Made by a program: the position numbers and the translations under genes
Notes under the pieces: model-generated
Told to the model about the DNA's origin: nothing
What the model saw: the letters and a program-made list of their open reading frames with translations, nothing else
The model's database searches: none
Source of the DNA: Aquilaria yunnanensis
Lineage: Eukaryota; Streptophyta; Magnoliopsida; Malvales; Thymelaeaceae
Direction of reading: 5' to 3'
DNA: 64,000 nucleotides
NCBI GenBank assembly: GCA_039654915.1
Contig: CM077600.1
Coordinates: forward strand, 72,239,992-72,303,991
Shown: piece after piece, positions 34,154 through 45,416 of the stretch
Numbering within the stretch: position 1 is the stretch's first letter
Layout of the letters: each line of letters opens with the position of its first letter

Positions 34154-35204
34154 ATGGCAAGAAGAATTACCAAAGGAAAAGGAGGCAAACAAGGAAATAG
34201 GACAAGAGAAATGAAAAAGGACATGGTAGGAGTGTTCCCGTTAGCCGGTCATAGAATACACTCGATTTGTCAACAAAAAGGCCAAAGAGTTTTTTGAGTG
34301 TTTTGTAAAGGGGAAGCTAGCAATTGAAAGGGGAATCAATCTTGGAGCACCAGAAAATACCAAAATCTTAGTAGTGGTGGAGCCGAGAGCTTGGAAGACA
34401 TGGTGAACCACACCATGCACCATGGTTTCTTGGGCACTTGTGGCAGAGTTCTGGGCCAACTTGAGTGCCACCTAACCCAAACACCATTTGGCCAAGACAG
34501 TGGTAATTTAAGGGAGGACGATGAAGATTGCACCCATTTACATCAACAATCACCCTAGGATCATTCTTGAGATTGGAAACCCTCCTTAACATGATGGATA
34601 TGATTGGATGACTTGTAGGACAAGTAGGTGGGTTGTGCCTTGGACTCATAGTAAGGGCAACTCTGAGTGGATGATCCTATTTGCTTCCTCCTTCCTTAAG
34701 CTAGAAATAAAGGTGTAGAATTACTTCATCAATGCCTGCTCATACCCTTCATTCATCCAACTCATATAACTCTGGACCGAGGTCAAATATTCTTTTGTGT
34801 TGCCTTTAATTACTGGCTTGATGTGGGAGCTTACATTGCATAGAATATGAGTAAGGAAGCAAAAACAAGAAGAGGTAATCTCCCTGTTTCCATAATTGAT
34901 TATGGAGCTTTTGGTGAAGGCCTAAGTACATTACCCGAAGGATCCACTCATCTTCGGTCGCACACCCATGGACATCTCCTTGAGCAAGTTATGTGGATAT
35001 GAAGCAGCGGGGGTGAAGAGGAAAAGAACCAATAGGAAGAAGATAAAGAGGCCCAAGACCCAGTAGGTCGAGAGGGAGAAGCACCACCCCAAGAGGAGCT
35101 TCTCATCGATCCCGTGCAAACTTCAAACGAAGCTCTTGCCATTGCCCTAAACAAGATTTATCTTTCCATTGTTGGTCTTTGAGATGGTCTTTTATCACGA
35201 GTTG
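34154..35204 (+). pseudogene. Athila third ORF, decayed
   Basis: It begins MARRITKGKGGKQGNR after an ATG at 34154. Readable pieces include FVNKKAKEFFECFVKGKLAI (about 34265), VEPRAWKTW and, in the second half, GQIFFCVAFNYWLDVGAYIA (34775-34840). They are followed by MELLVKA..., PMDISLSKLCGYEAAG and a charged KRKRTNRKKIKRPK tail. Its place between pol and the 3' end fits the third (env-like or putative plant transposon protein) ORF of Athila elements. The family match is weak because of many stops and frameshifts. Solo LTR C cuts it at 35204. Confidence 0.5.
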
Positions 35205-37333
35205 TGTCAGCCACTCTAGGATAGTACAATTATGGTTCCAAAATTGTGCAGTTAAAACTCACAAGATTGGTATGTTCTATAGGCCATTAGAACAATACCC
35301 TTAGTATGCAGACCCAAGTGGCCTTCTTGGACAAGATGTAAATGCTTGCATATTGGTCCAACCATTGAACACATATTCAAATTTTATGCACACCATGGCA
35401 GCAAGGAAGGAAAATGCTAGCTCAAGTCTTAATCTTGGCTGCCACACATTAGGCAATCCTATTAAGTGTAAGTGACCAGCCACTGCACCTAAAACTTCTT
35501 CCAAAAAAATCCTTTTAATCTAGCCATGTAACCCCCTATTTTATTTGCTTCATTATCAATTAGAGTCTTTAATAAAACCAAGGAATTTGGTTTTACATCA
35601 ATATCCCACCTATGGACCAAGTTATGGATTTTTTAAATTGGCTACAAAATTCTGACCAAATGAACAGTAACTTAGCCAACTTTGCAACATCATAGATTTT
35701 GAAACAAAGCTCCAAATTCATAAGATATAAATCCCAGTTAAACTTATAGATGTGCTCTAGATATGGTCAAAATTTCATAACAAGATTCATTTTGCACATG
35801 GAGATATTAAACTTTAGGTGCAGGGTAAAAAATCTGGCCACTTTTGGACCATTTTGCTCATACAACTTTTTCAAACCATGCAAACACTTCATTCACAAGG
35901 GGTAAGCCCTCCAAGGCTATCCCATATATGTCCAATACATGTAGGAAATACATGCTCTTGCATTTAACAACAATATGTGGCCAAAATTGAATTTACAAGT
36001 AAGCAGCCTATCATTCACACTTAGGCAGCTTTGCACCACATCACATACATAGCCAAAACATTACTCAACTGTTCACATACTTGTCTCATTTTACATACAC
36101 TAGATGTACATGTATACATGCACTTCATCATGGTCTTAAATTAGCTAAATATGCACCTTATGTTACAGGAGTGCCTGGCACACAATGGACTCCAGAAATA
36201 GGATGTTGGACAGCTGCTGCATAACACAATAAGGACCATCACTAAAAATAACATGCAATAAACTTAAGTAAATCACTATGGCAGCCCTCCTTAAGCTTAA
36301 GCTTGGTCTTAGGAGAGTTTTAACACTAGTTAGTATTAACTTTGGGCTCTAGAAACCTTTCAATTAGCTGCAATCACTGTGCACTTCACACTAGGTCACA
36401 AAACCTTCAATAAGTACACTCCTCTCACTAGGTTTGGTTCATCAAGCTCATGGTTCTCTTCCATACTTAGCCCTAGCTCCATGAATGCTTGAAAATATAG
36501 TAAACAATCCATGAGAGCAATAGAACCCTTACCAAGATGGGTAGGCCGAATTTTAAGCTTCATCCTTGAAGCACCCAAGCAATTACTCTAGTTTGCTTCC
36601 AATTGCTTCCTTTTTCCTTCAATTTCAAGTAGCTTTAGGTTTGAAGTATGGTGGCTATGGAGAAAGTGTAGAGGAGGGTGGGCTGCGTCCTTTGGCTGGT
36701 ATGGCCAAATATGAGGGAAGAAAAGCTGATCTTGACTACTTAAATGGTCAAAAGTACACTAAACACACTTATGTAGTCTTAACCTTGCTTTATGTCATTT
36801 TCCTTACTTCCAAACCATGGTTTCTTAGCCTTAAACTCATGGTCCACATCTGATTTCCTTATCTCATGCCTTAGCTACCCTCCCTAGTGTGGGATAACCG
36901 TAAAATTTCACCATTTGAGTTAAGTCAAAGACATACACATCTTAAGGCCTACATTAGAACACTTAGGTCCTTTATGCCTTTTTGTGTTTTCTTTGCCCTT
37001 AGTTGTCTTCCATAGGCAATTTGGTCCTCTAATAGCACTTTCATACCATTTATATCCTTCTCATAACTCTCCAAATCTTTTCTGTGAAATTTTTAAAATT
37101 GAGTACCCAAATTTCCAAAATCTTACAAAAAAGTCCATAGGTTGCTTGAGAAACAAGCAATCCTTAATGCTTTTCTTGGGGGCCAAGTTACCAACTTTGA
37201 ACACTTTTAAGGAGGTGTTGATCATGCCTTTAGCCCCCACACTTCAATCACTATTATGAGAATTACACAATATAATGGTTTTTTACCATTATGCCACACT
37301 TTGTAATTCTCCCATTTTTTTGAAGTGGTAACA
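35205..37333 (-). mobile_element. Gypsy-type solo LTR, copy C (2129 bp)
   Basis: It is the same family as A, B and D, shortened by internal deletions (about 36245 lacks roughly 350 bp present in copy A). It begins TGTCAGCCACTC and ends AAGTGGTAACA. The flanks AGTTG (35200-35204) and TGTTG (37334-37338) form a 4-of-5 TSD. It is inserted in the Athila third ORF. Confidence 0.75.
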
Positions 37334-38120
37334 TGTTGATCATTTGGAAGGGTAGTTTACTTCTTTTTGTACCAAGGCCTAAGAGGGCTTTTCATTATTG
37401 GCCGGGTATGCAAAGATTATTTCAGTCTAAGTCAAGTAAGGGGCAATGTAGGAGCACCCCAACCTACCATGATTTCAGCCCCGTCTTTCTACCCTCACTT
37501 CATCTAGCATGACTTGAGCCAAGACCCATCTTCTTTCTCCACCTTCGATCCTACTACTAGTGACTTTTTTGATGACCATGACATGTAGGAGGACTAGATG
37601 GAAGTGAGACTACCTCACTTCCTTAGGCATGATTCTTCAAGCTTTCTTTCATTCTTACATTTTCTTATAATGAGGACAATGCATGCTTTAAGTTTGTGGG
37701 AGTTGCTTGTTGTTGAGTACTTGGATAGTTCTTTGATTGTTGTGGTTTGATTTTTTAGCTTATGACTTTGTGTGTTTGCATAACATTTAGTTTACCAGCT
37801 TACACGTATAATTCTTTGCATTAGGCATGGTAGGACTAATGTAAGGGCATATAGTTGCATTCTTAGGTTGTGTACATTTAAGAACCCAATATGTACCCTT
37901 TATCATGATTGATTGACTTCTTTCACAAAGTTAAGCCACCTGTAAGTTTTGTTAAGTGAAAAAAAGGTTTCCACTTGTTTTTAATGGTAGAAACTACACC
38001 TAGTGAGTCTTTAAACTTTGTGTGATACACTTGCACTATGGACAATTTCTTTCTTTGAAGTGGTGCTTGTTTTGTGTATGGAACCCTTAATTTGGTTATG
38101 GACCCCCTTCATACCTGAAT
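37334..38120 (+). other. 3' untranslated end of the Athila-like element
   Basis: No coding is seen. TGAGGACAATGCATGCTTTA then AGTTTGTGGGAG (37671-37702) matches the GAGGACAATG...AGTTTGGGGG signature found shortly before the 3' LTR in Athila elements. The expected 3' LTR is not recognisable, so it was lost or lies outside. Confidence 0.5.
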
Positions 38121-40295
38121 TGTAAAGGCTGTCCAAGCCCTTCACCTAGTTCGGACACCAAGGTAAGTGAATCCCAAACTTAACCCTTAAATTAAGTGTG
38201 TTATTAAGCAAATCAAGCAACTAAAGTAAGCTCCATAAGGGTTCCCAAGTGTAAATTGACACCTAAGAGTTTCAAAGGGAAAAATAGTAATTTTAACCAA
38301 ATTTGGTGGCATGGTCGTAATTTCAAAAAAATTATTTTCATGTTAGTGAAAGTGACTAAAATTGTCAAGACCGTAAGTGTTATGACTCATTAGAATCAAT
38401 AAGTGATGAGGAAGGGGTTAAGTGCATGAAGTTGCAAAGTTGAGGGCTTAAGTGTTTTGATTTCCTTAAATGCGTGATTAGCTTAAAGGCTAAGTGGAGA
38501 GGTTAGTACTCTCTCATTGGGGGTTGAAAAGAGTTTATTAGAGCCTAAGTGAGGAGCTTAGTTAAGTTAATTAAGAGGCTAAGCAAGATTAAAGGTGAAT
38601 CGGGGATTAGGTTAAAAGAAGATATTTTGAAGCTAAAGCTCCACTATTCATGTTCTCCTTCAATGAGCCAAACCTGCAGCCCTCTCCTCCACCACAGTAG
38701 CCCACCTTAAATCTTCACTTTAGCCTAATATTGTCATTAAATTAAAGCCCTCAAAGCTATCATAACAAGCCACAAGTAAGAATTTGAGCTATTATGGAGC
38801 ATTGGCAAAGTTCTAGCTTGTTCTTAGTGGTTTCAAGCTAAATTCGTGAGGTAAGCCACTTGTTAAACTATGGATTGGTTCTAATGGCATCAATGAGTTA
38901 AAAATGGTCTTGACAAAGTGATTATAGTGCCTGATTTGTAAAGAAATCAAAATTGGAAGCCATTGGAGCTAGGTTGAGCTGGGGGTGAATAACTTCTTAA
39001 TTTGGGAAATTCTTCATTCAAGGCAAGGAATTTAAGTTAATTCAGCTCAAATAATGCATAGAAATGTAGTGTTATATGTGGGAATAAAGTAAAAACAAGA
39101 CCCATTTGAATTGGCTTTGGGAGTTGAATGATTGAGCAAGTTTTGTGCAATATTGCATAAGAGCATGAAATGTTGTCAAACCATTGGAAACGTGTCATCA
39201 ACATTGAAGACATGTTCCTAGCTGTGCTTCAGAAAAGCCATGCATTGTTTCCCTTGGCAATGTGTTGCCAACAGTGTCACCAAGGTCCAAGTCCCTCAAG
39301 CTTGGGGCACTCTTAGAATGCCTCAGTTGCTTGGTTATCATCCCTAACCTATTCTAAGAAGTTCCATAGCTTCAGTCATTCCTAAGTAGGGATTTTTGTA
39401 TCATTTAAGTGGTAGCTAAGTGGTGTCATTAAGGTAGGGTAAAGAAGGGTAGCTAAGGAGGTTAAAGTGCTCAAGTTGTTAAGGGAGCACTAAGGGGATT
39501 AAGGCAGGTTTTGGATTCTTTGTTGGCTCTAATGGGAGGTCTTAGACCTTCGATAAATGAAGAGGATACCTAAGAGGACACCAACCAAACCCTGTGGTTT
39601 GGTAAGTAAGCCACTAAGGAATCCTAATCTAAGCTCCAAGAGCTTGGCAAGTCAATCCACATAAGGCAGCTACCATGCACAATAAGTTGAAAGGAAAAGA
39701 TGGGTAAAAGGTGAGTAAGTGACAATTTACTCTAAGTAGCCCATCAAATGAGGGCTAGGTTTGATCTTGGTGATGGCTTACTCTAAGGCACCCGTAAGAG
39801 GACTTCATAGGGGTTGGTTAAATGTTAGCATAGGATATGAGGGCCAGTATCCAAGTACCCTAGCCATTTGAGCTCATGACAGTTTACAGCACCTTTCGGT
39901 GTAAGGAAGTCTTGCATGTGCATATTTGATTCAGTTGTGTTGTTGGTTGCTTGATTGTTCTATTTGTCATATGTGTGTTTGTTGCACTTTTCATGCTTGC
40001 CTTTGTTTCCCTTGTAGGTGATGAATACTTTACTGAGCACTTTAGAGTACTTACCCCTTAAGTGTTGTGCAGGTATTAAGTAAACTTGTTGGGCTTAGCA
40101 ATTAGTAAGAGGCAGCTGTTAAGGCTAATTTTTATTGGTTAGAAGGTATTCTCTAAGTAGGGAATCTTATGTTTCTTAGTTACTTGTAAAATAAGTTAGT
40201 GTTGACCAAAATGTTTGCCTTTGAATTTAACGCTAAGTGAGCACAAGGAAAGTGTGGCTTATCACTTGAAGCTTATTTGCTTGGGTGAATAGTTA
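38121..40295 (+). repeat. LTR-like fragment, possible gypsy LTR
   Basis: It begins TGTAAAGGCTGTCCAAGCCC, resembling in style the chromovirus LTR start at 45417. It contains TTTACTGAGCACTTTAGAGT and ACTTACCCCTTA...GTGCAGG at 40029-40073, similar to 47249-47290. No second end with CA or matching TSD was found; the right side abuts the Tat-type fragment. No coding sequence is recognised. Confidence 0.35.
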
Positions 40296-40299
40296 AGGA

Positions 40300-40463
40300 T
40301 GGATAACGGGCACTCGTCCTCCGACGTTGGAACCTCTACTGCAGGCTGTTCAGTCGTTGCTTGAGTCTTTGGCGCAGGTTGGGACCTCGGGAGTCCCTTG
40401 TCTTTTGAATGCCGAGTCTTGACAATAGCGACTTCGGGGTGAGTTTCCATAGATGGTGCCAAA
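40300..40463 (-). pseudogene. Leader/gag start fragment of the second Tat-type element
   Basis: It is homologous to 386-556: both carry SKDKGLP and PKTQATTEQPAVE-like minus-strand coding just after a degenerate primer site (TGGCACCATCTATGG, ending at about 40461). Only about 160 bp of internal sequence remains before the LTR-like fragment. Confidence 0.55.
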
Positions 40464-41194
40464 TGATGCCCGGTGAGATCTTCGTTGTATGACATGCTGG
40501 GCCTGAGAAAGAGACTTCCGGTGAGAATGTATCTGTAAGACTTTTGAAGAATGTGGGTTAAGAGCTCTTTGGAGTGTGTTTTTGGGGGAGGAGCCTCTGA
40601 TGCCCAAGTCAGTATATGGGAGAGAAGTTGCTAGGAGCAAAAAGTAAGAAAGAGAGAGTCCCGTTGTCCTTACCTAGGAGCCTCCCAAGTATTTATAGGA
40701 GGATGGGGGGGAAAGGCCATTTTGCATAGCCTGTGTAGATCAAGACATGTGTTCAGCTAAATCTGGTCCGTACCCTCAGAGACAAGTATCTCCAGCTAGC
40801 TGTAGGCAGTTTCGGCTATAGGGTAGGGGCGTGTGCGAGGCTTCTTTGTCAGAGATCCCTTAACTGTATTTGTCATTTCTCTATAAGACCCCTTTGGAGG
40901 TGTGAGACCCTTTTGGATAGGGATTTTTCCCTAGAGCTACTAGAGAAGGCCCTTCGGATGGGCAGACCATCTTCGGGAGGCATTTGCTTCTATCGATGAT
41001 GGTGAAGCTATGCTCCCGAGGTTGGTAGTGTGCACCTCCAAGGGCAGCAAGGACTTTATTCCCGGACACAACTATTTATATTGTTGAGGGTGGTTGAGAG
41101 ATTCCTCCCAAGGTTGGTGTTATGAATTTCTGAGCGTAGTGTTAGGTTCCACCAAAGGAGAAGGTTTTTGTGGGTGATAGCCCTTTGGCTATCA
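40464..41194 (-). repeat. Second Tat-type LTR (731 bp)
   Basis: It begins TGATGCCCGG and ends TTTGGCTATCA. It aligns with 557-1378, with many changes and a net loss of about 90 bp. A minus-strand TATA (CTATAAATAC) lies near 40690. It is a 5' LTR in minus orientation, and the rest of its element is missing. Confidence 0.65.
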
Positions 41195-42676
41195 ATAATA
41201 GAACATACATTTCACACTTTTACAATATCAAATTTTGGTATGTTCTATGAATTGATATGTTATATTTATATATATTTATTTTTATATATATCTATATACC
41301 TAAAATATTTAACACTGGTACATCTAAGATGATATGATACGATACTAGTATTATACTTTACCGTTAGAAAAATGATACATTATCCGGTACAAGATTTGAA
41401 ACCTTGATTATATCACCTCCATTCGTTCTTCTTCTACTTTTCCCCGTACTATCATCCCTTGTGTCAACATATCCTAGGCTCGGATCATCCACCTGGTTGA
41501 CCTATTGGTCATTCACCCCAATCGTCATTAGATGAGCCACCCTTCATAGCCCTTCCATGAACCACCTGTTCTCAAGGTCAACTCTCTCTCCCCCAACCAA
41601 CTATGTTCTTGATCTCTACAATTTCATCCTCTCTGAGATTGAATGCCACCACCAGCACCACCTTAGGATCAATTTTCTCCTCCAATTGTTAATATCGGAT
41701 TTCAAAAAAGCTAGAAATTTGCTATGGAAGTAATGCTTGTGTTCGCCATGGAAGTTGCTGTGTCTGTGCTCCATGAATCATGAGATTGGATTAGTGTTCG
41801 CGTTCCGATGGAGTTTGCGTGGGTTGACTCATTCAACAAGGTCAATGAGTGATTTTGAACCATTAGTGCTGAATTTGCTCAAATCTTCTTTTAACGTCTA
41901 GTGCCATATCTGCTCAGATCTACTGACCAAATTGAATGGAAGATCTTACTAAATGCAGTTTTTAGATGAAATTGGCTATGGGAATTTGTTGATTTTGGAA
42001 AAAATTTTGGCAACAGATGAGCAGGAACGGAAAATATTTTACAATTTTTTTAGGAAATTTGTTGGTTTTGGAATCTAGAATAGGTCAAGTTGGTTTTGGA
42101 ATTTGATCTAAAAAACAACGGAGGTCGAGTTGGCTTGTAGTGTGGCCTGCATCAACGTGGTTGACAGTAACGATTGAGGAGCGGTGGCAATGAAGGGCGA
42201 TGGAACTAGAGACCGAGAGGCGTTCATTACATTAGGAATGTAAAAAATAGATTCAGAATTTTAGGGTTTAGAATTGTTGATAAGAAAAAGTTAAAGTATC
42301 ACAAGTTATATTTTGTAATTTATTTTAATATTTTTTATGTTGTATTAACATTTTCCATCATGCTTAACATTGAAATTGACAGAAAGTCACTAATTGGGGA
42401 TCACAATAGGAGGAAAGGTACCTTGCTCGGACAACTTGAAGGTCAGGTATCCATTTATGACACAAAAATAAGCTATGTGACCTATGGAGAATTTTATCTC
42501 ATTTTTCTACAAACATAAATGTTTGTTTGTCTTTAAAAAAAAAAAAGATCTCATATGTCACATATGCATTTATGTGTTAGTTTTAAAGGATTTTTTTGTT
42601 CATCAAAGAACTTAAATGAAATGTTCTAATTAAGACAAAAAAGATAATAACCACAGGCAGAGATAAAGGGTCATTA
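41195..42676. other. No gene recognised
   Basis: AT-rich and simple sequence at 41200-41400 includes the inverted pair AGAACATAC/GTATGTTCT (about 41200 and 41239) and a TATA-rich run. The remainder shows no domain on either strand and no clear element ends. Confidence 0.4.
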
Positions 42677-44088
42677 TGTAGGGTTTTGGGAGCCAAACAG
42701 GCGCAGTGGAATATAACCGAAACCCTCCAGGATCCAAGCGAAATAAGGTAAACTGGGTGTTCAAAAATTTTCATACCTAATTTCAGTTGAGATCTTTCAC
42801 CCAACTGTTGAGTTAAATCACAAAACCTGAACAGTTGACGTGTTCAAGCTTTCTATGGTATCCACACAAGCCTCTCGGGATCACCATGCCTCCACCACGT
42901 CCTGGTAGATGTATTTCTCTTGCGCTCGCTGTGCTAGCTTGTGTCCTCCAAGGAATAGCAAGAGAAGAGTGCAGTTGTCACTTTTGGGAGGCTAGGGCAA
43001 AGTTACATTTTATCACTACATGATGCATTTATAGTGACACTCAACTTCCAAGCTTAATGGGTTTCAAAGCCCTAATCTAATTAGGTTTAATTTTGGGCTT
43101 AATAATGACTTAACTTTTGGGCCAATTATTAACACGAAATTATCATAAAACCAGAACCCAAATAAATTAGCCCATGCACTCAAATAATCCAAATAGGCTT
43201 TATGTGTGCGACCCAATAGGCTCTTACCACATTGGCAATGATCATAAATCACATTTATGATCATAAGTAATGATTGGTGTCTAGCAACACATCATTGCTA
43301 CTCAAGTAACAAGATTTTTGGTGATTCGACTAAACCTTTATGATCATTATCTGTATATGCCATTGCCCTTTTGTCCAAGATATTAAGACTAAGCACAAGA
43401 CATGAAATGTGTCACTCTCATATAGCCCAATCTTTGGTTTCTTGATTACTAAGTAGACTAACATAAACTGATGACATTGATATCATATATCAACTCATCC
43501 GAGCATAGCCATATATTTTCTTAGTCTCACTCTATGAAGGGGCACGCAGATATCACTCCTGTTACATAGGAGGGACAAATCCCATCTTGATCATACAAAA
43601 CCCTCCACATGATATGTGACATACCCAATGACCTCCTTCAAGTTCACTCAGTTACGAGCAACAAAGGGAAGTATCAAAGTATGTGACTCACTTGTAAAGA
43701 ACCTTGATGACCTTAGGTCAAAGGACTACATATACCGTGATCACTATGAGAATCACTTATGACACTCATATAACGATCCATGTAGCATTCTCATGGTGGG
43801 TCGGTCCAGTACACAAGTTCTCCAACTTGTACCCATATGTAGACTACATATCTCCTATTGGTCTCCGCATATGCTAGTCTTTTACATATTATTGCAACCC
43901 GCTCCACGATAATACTAGACTAGGGACATTTAAGAATGTCATTATTCAAGGGTTATATTTATGTTTATTACGTTACGCAGAAAGAAAATAACAAATATAA
44001 TTACTGAATTAATGCCTTAATAAAATATCATGACTCAATGTGCAAAATACAATCATCTCATGATTGGCTTTTGAGCACAACACTAACA
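42677..44088 (-). mobile_element. Copia-like solo LTR, copy 3 (1412 bp)
   Basis: The ends are TGTAGGGTTTTGGGAG and CACAACACTAACA. The flanks CATTA (42672-42676) and CATTG (44089-44093) form a 4-of-5 TSD. It has the same orientation as copies 1 and 2. Confidence 0.8.
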
Positions 44089-44171
44089 CATTGAGGGGTA
44101 ACCACCCCACATTTTTAATGATTATATATATAAGGCATACCTTATGAAGTATAATGAGAAATTAAATACTA

Positions 44172-44409
44172 CTCCTTCCGTTTCATAAAAATTGATATTT
44201 TTACTATTTATAAAAATTAATTTATGATTTTATTTCTTTCAAAATTTATTATAAAAATATGAATATTTTATATGGAAATGAAAATTTGAAGATTATAGTT
44301 TCTAAATATCATTTTTAATAAATTTTTCAATATATATTAATATGAATATGTTCAAATCAACTTCTAGTCAGAAAAGGTAAAATGGTGAATTAATTCAAAA
44401 TGGATAGAG
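44172..44409. mobile_element. Stowaway-like MITE (238 bp)
   Basis: The left end CTCCTTCCGTTTCATAAAAA follows TA at 44170, and the right end read in reverse is CTCTATCCATTTTGAATT with TA at 44410. CTCCCTCCGT-type termini with a TA target duplication are the Stowaway (Tc1/mariner) signature. It is non-coding and AT-rich. Confidence 0.6.
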
Positions 44410-44999
44410 TAATATATGCATATATGGTAAGCTTCTTATGTTGTCTCTAATCTTATTTTTTTATTCTAAATGGGTCCCTAACCATTAGTTTGTCTTATTA
44501 AAGTCCCAGCTACGATAGATCATGTCCTAATCATTGTCTTTAATATTAATTTCTCTGTTTAAATGGACAATTGACATGCAACAAAACTTGTTTCCACGTT
44601 GATTAAAGCTTCAACTTGTTTCAATGTGGCTTTAGATTGTGTCTTAAGAGTCGTTTAAAGTAACCATGGTTAACTGACCTTTAAGGCTTTATGGGTAAAG
44701 TGACAGGGAAAGCTTTCATTCCATCATCTTAAGGTTGTGAATGGTTACAAAATCTTTGTGAAAAGCAAACAAATCTGAACAATTCTCTATTATATGCAAG
44801 CTTGTATGTGATGAATAAGACAGTTTGACAATGGTAAATGGTCCATCATATGGTGAGTTATTCAACTATTATAATAGCCGATTTCAATATTAGAATGTGT
44901 CCAATGAAACCATTTTAATCTTAATGTAATCTATGTTACTATTCACACTTTTTGTTTTATAGTCATAGTTGTTGGTTGTTGGTCAACATTAAAAACTAT

Positions 45000-45416
45000 T
45001 ATTGACATCTTGTTTTCTTTTGATTTCATTTACATGCAGCCAAAGGATAGGATATTTCATGCTAAAGTTTCACCATGATATTTATTTTTCTCAATTGTCA
45101 TGGAAAGTATATATAAATGGGCAAGTGAGTTATGTTGATTGTTGCCATTCAGATAAGATGACCATAGACATACTTGACAAAATTCTTGAAGGTTTTGGGT
45201 AGATGGGGTTTATGAGCTACTTTTGGAAGTTAAGAACAACAAACCTATCATTAAATGATGGGTTGCACCATTCGAAAAGTGAGGATGATGTAATGACTAT
45301 GCTTTCAAGGAATCTTCTAAATAATATTATGGTTGGGGTTTATCTAGTATAAAAAGCAATAAAAGAAGTAGCTGAAGAAGAAATAAAGCTTGTAGAGGAG
45401 ATGGGAAAATTATGTA
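45000..45416 (+). pseudogene. PB1-like domain fragment (MULE-associated), first part
   Basis: Starting after a splice-acceptor-like TTACATGCAG (45030-45039), the frame reads LKFHHDIYFSQLSWKVYING then YVDCCHSDKMTIDILDKILE. A TAG at about 45200 follows, and in the same frame MSYFWKLRTTNLSLNDGLHH and MLSRNLLNNIMVGVYLV, then a TAA. This pattern resembles the PB1-like domain found at the N-terminus of plant MULE-related and uncharacterised proteins. It is cut by the young gypsy element at 45416, and the same frame resumes at 56455. Confidence 0.55.

Noticed and set aside
38640..39350. Possible host exons in the stretch with balanced base composition
   Set aside because: No frame stays open with domain-like content. 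The start and internal motifs resemble an LTR.
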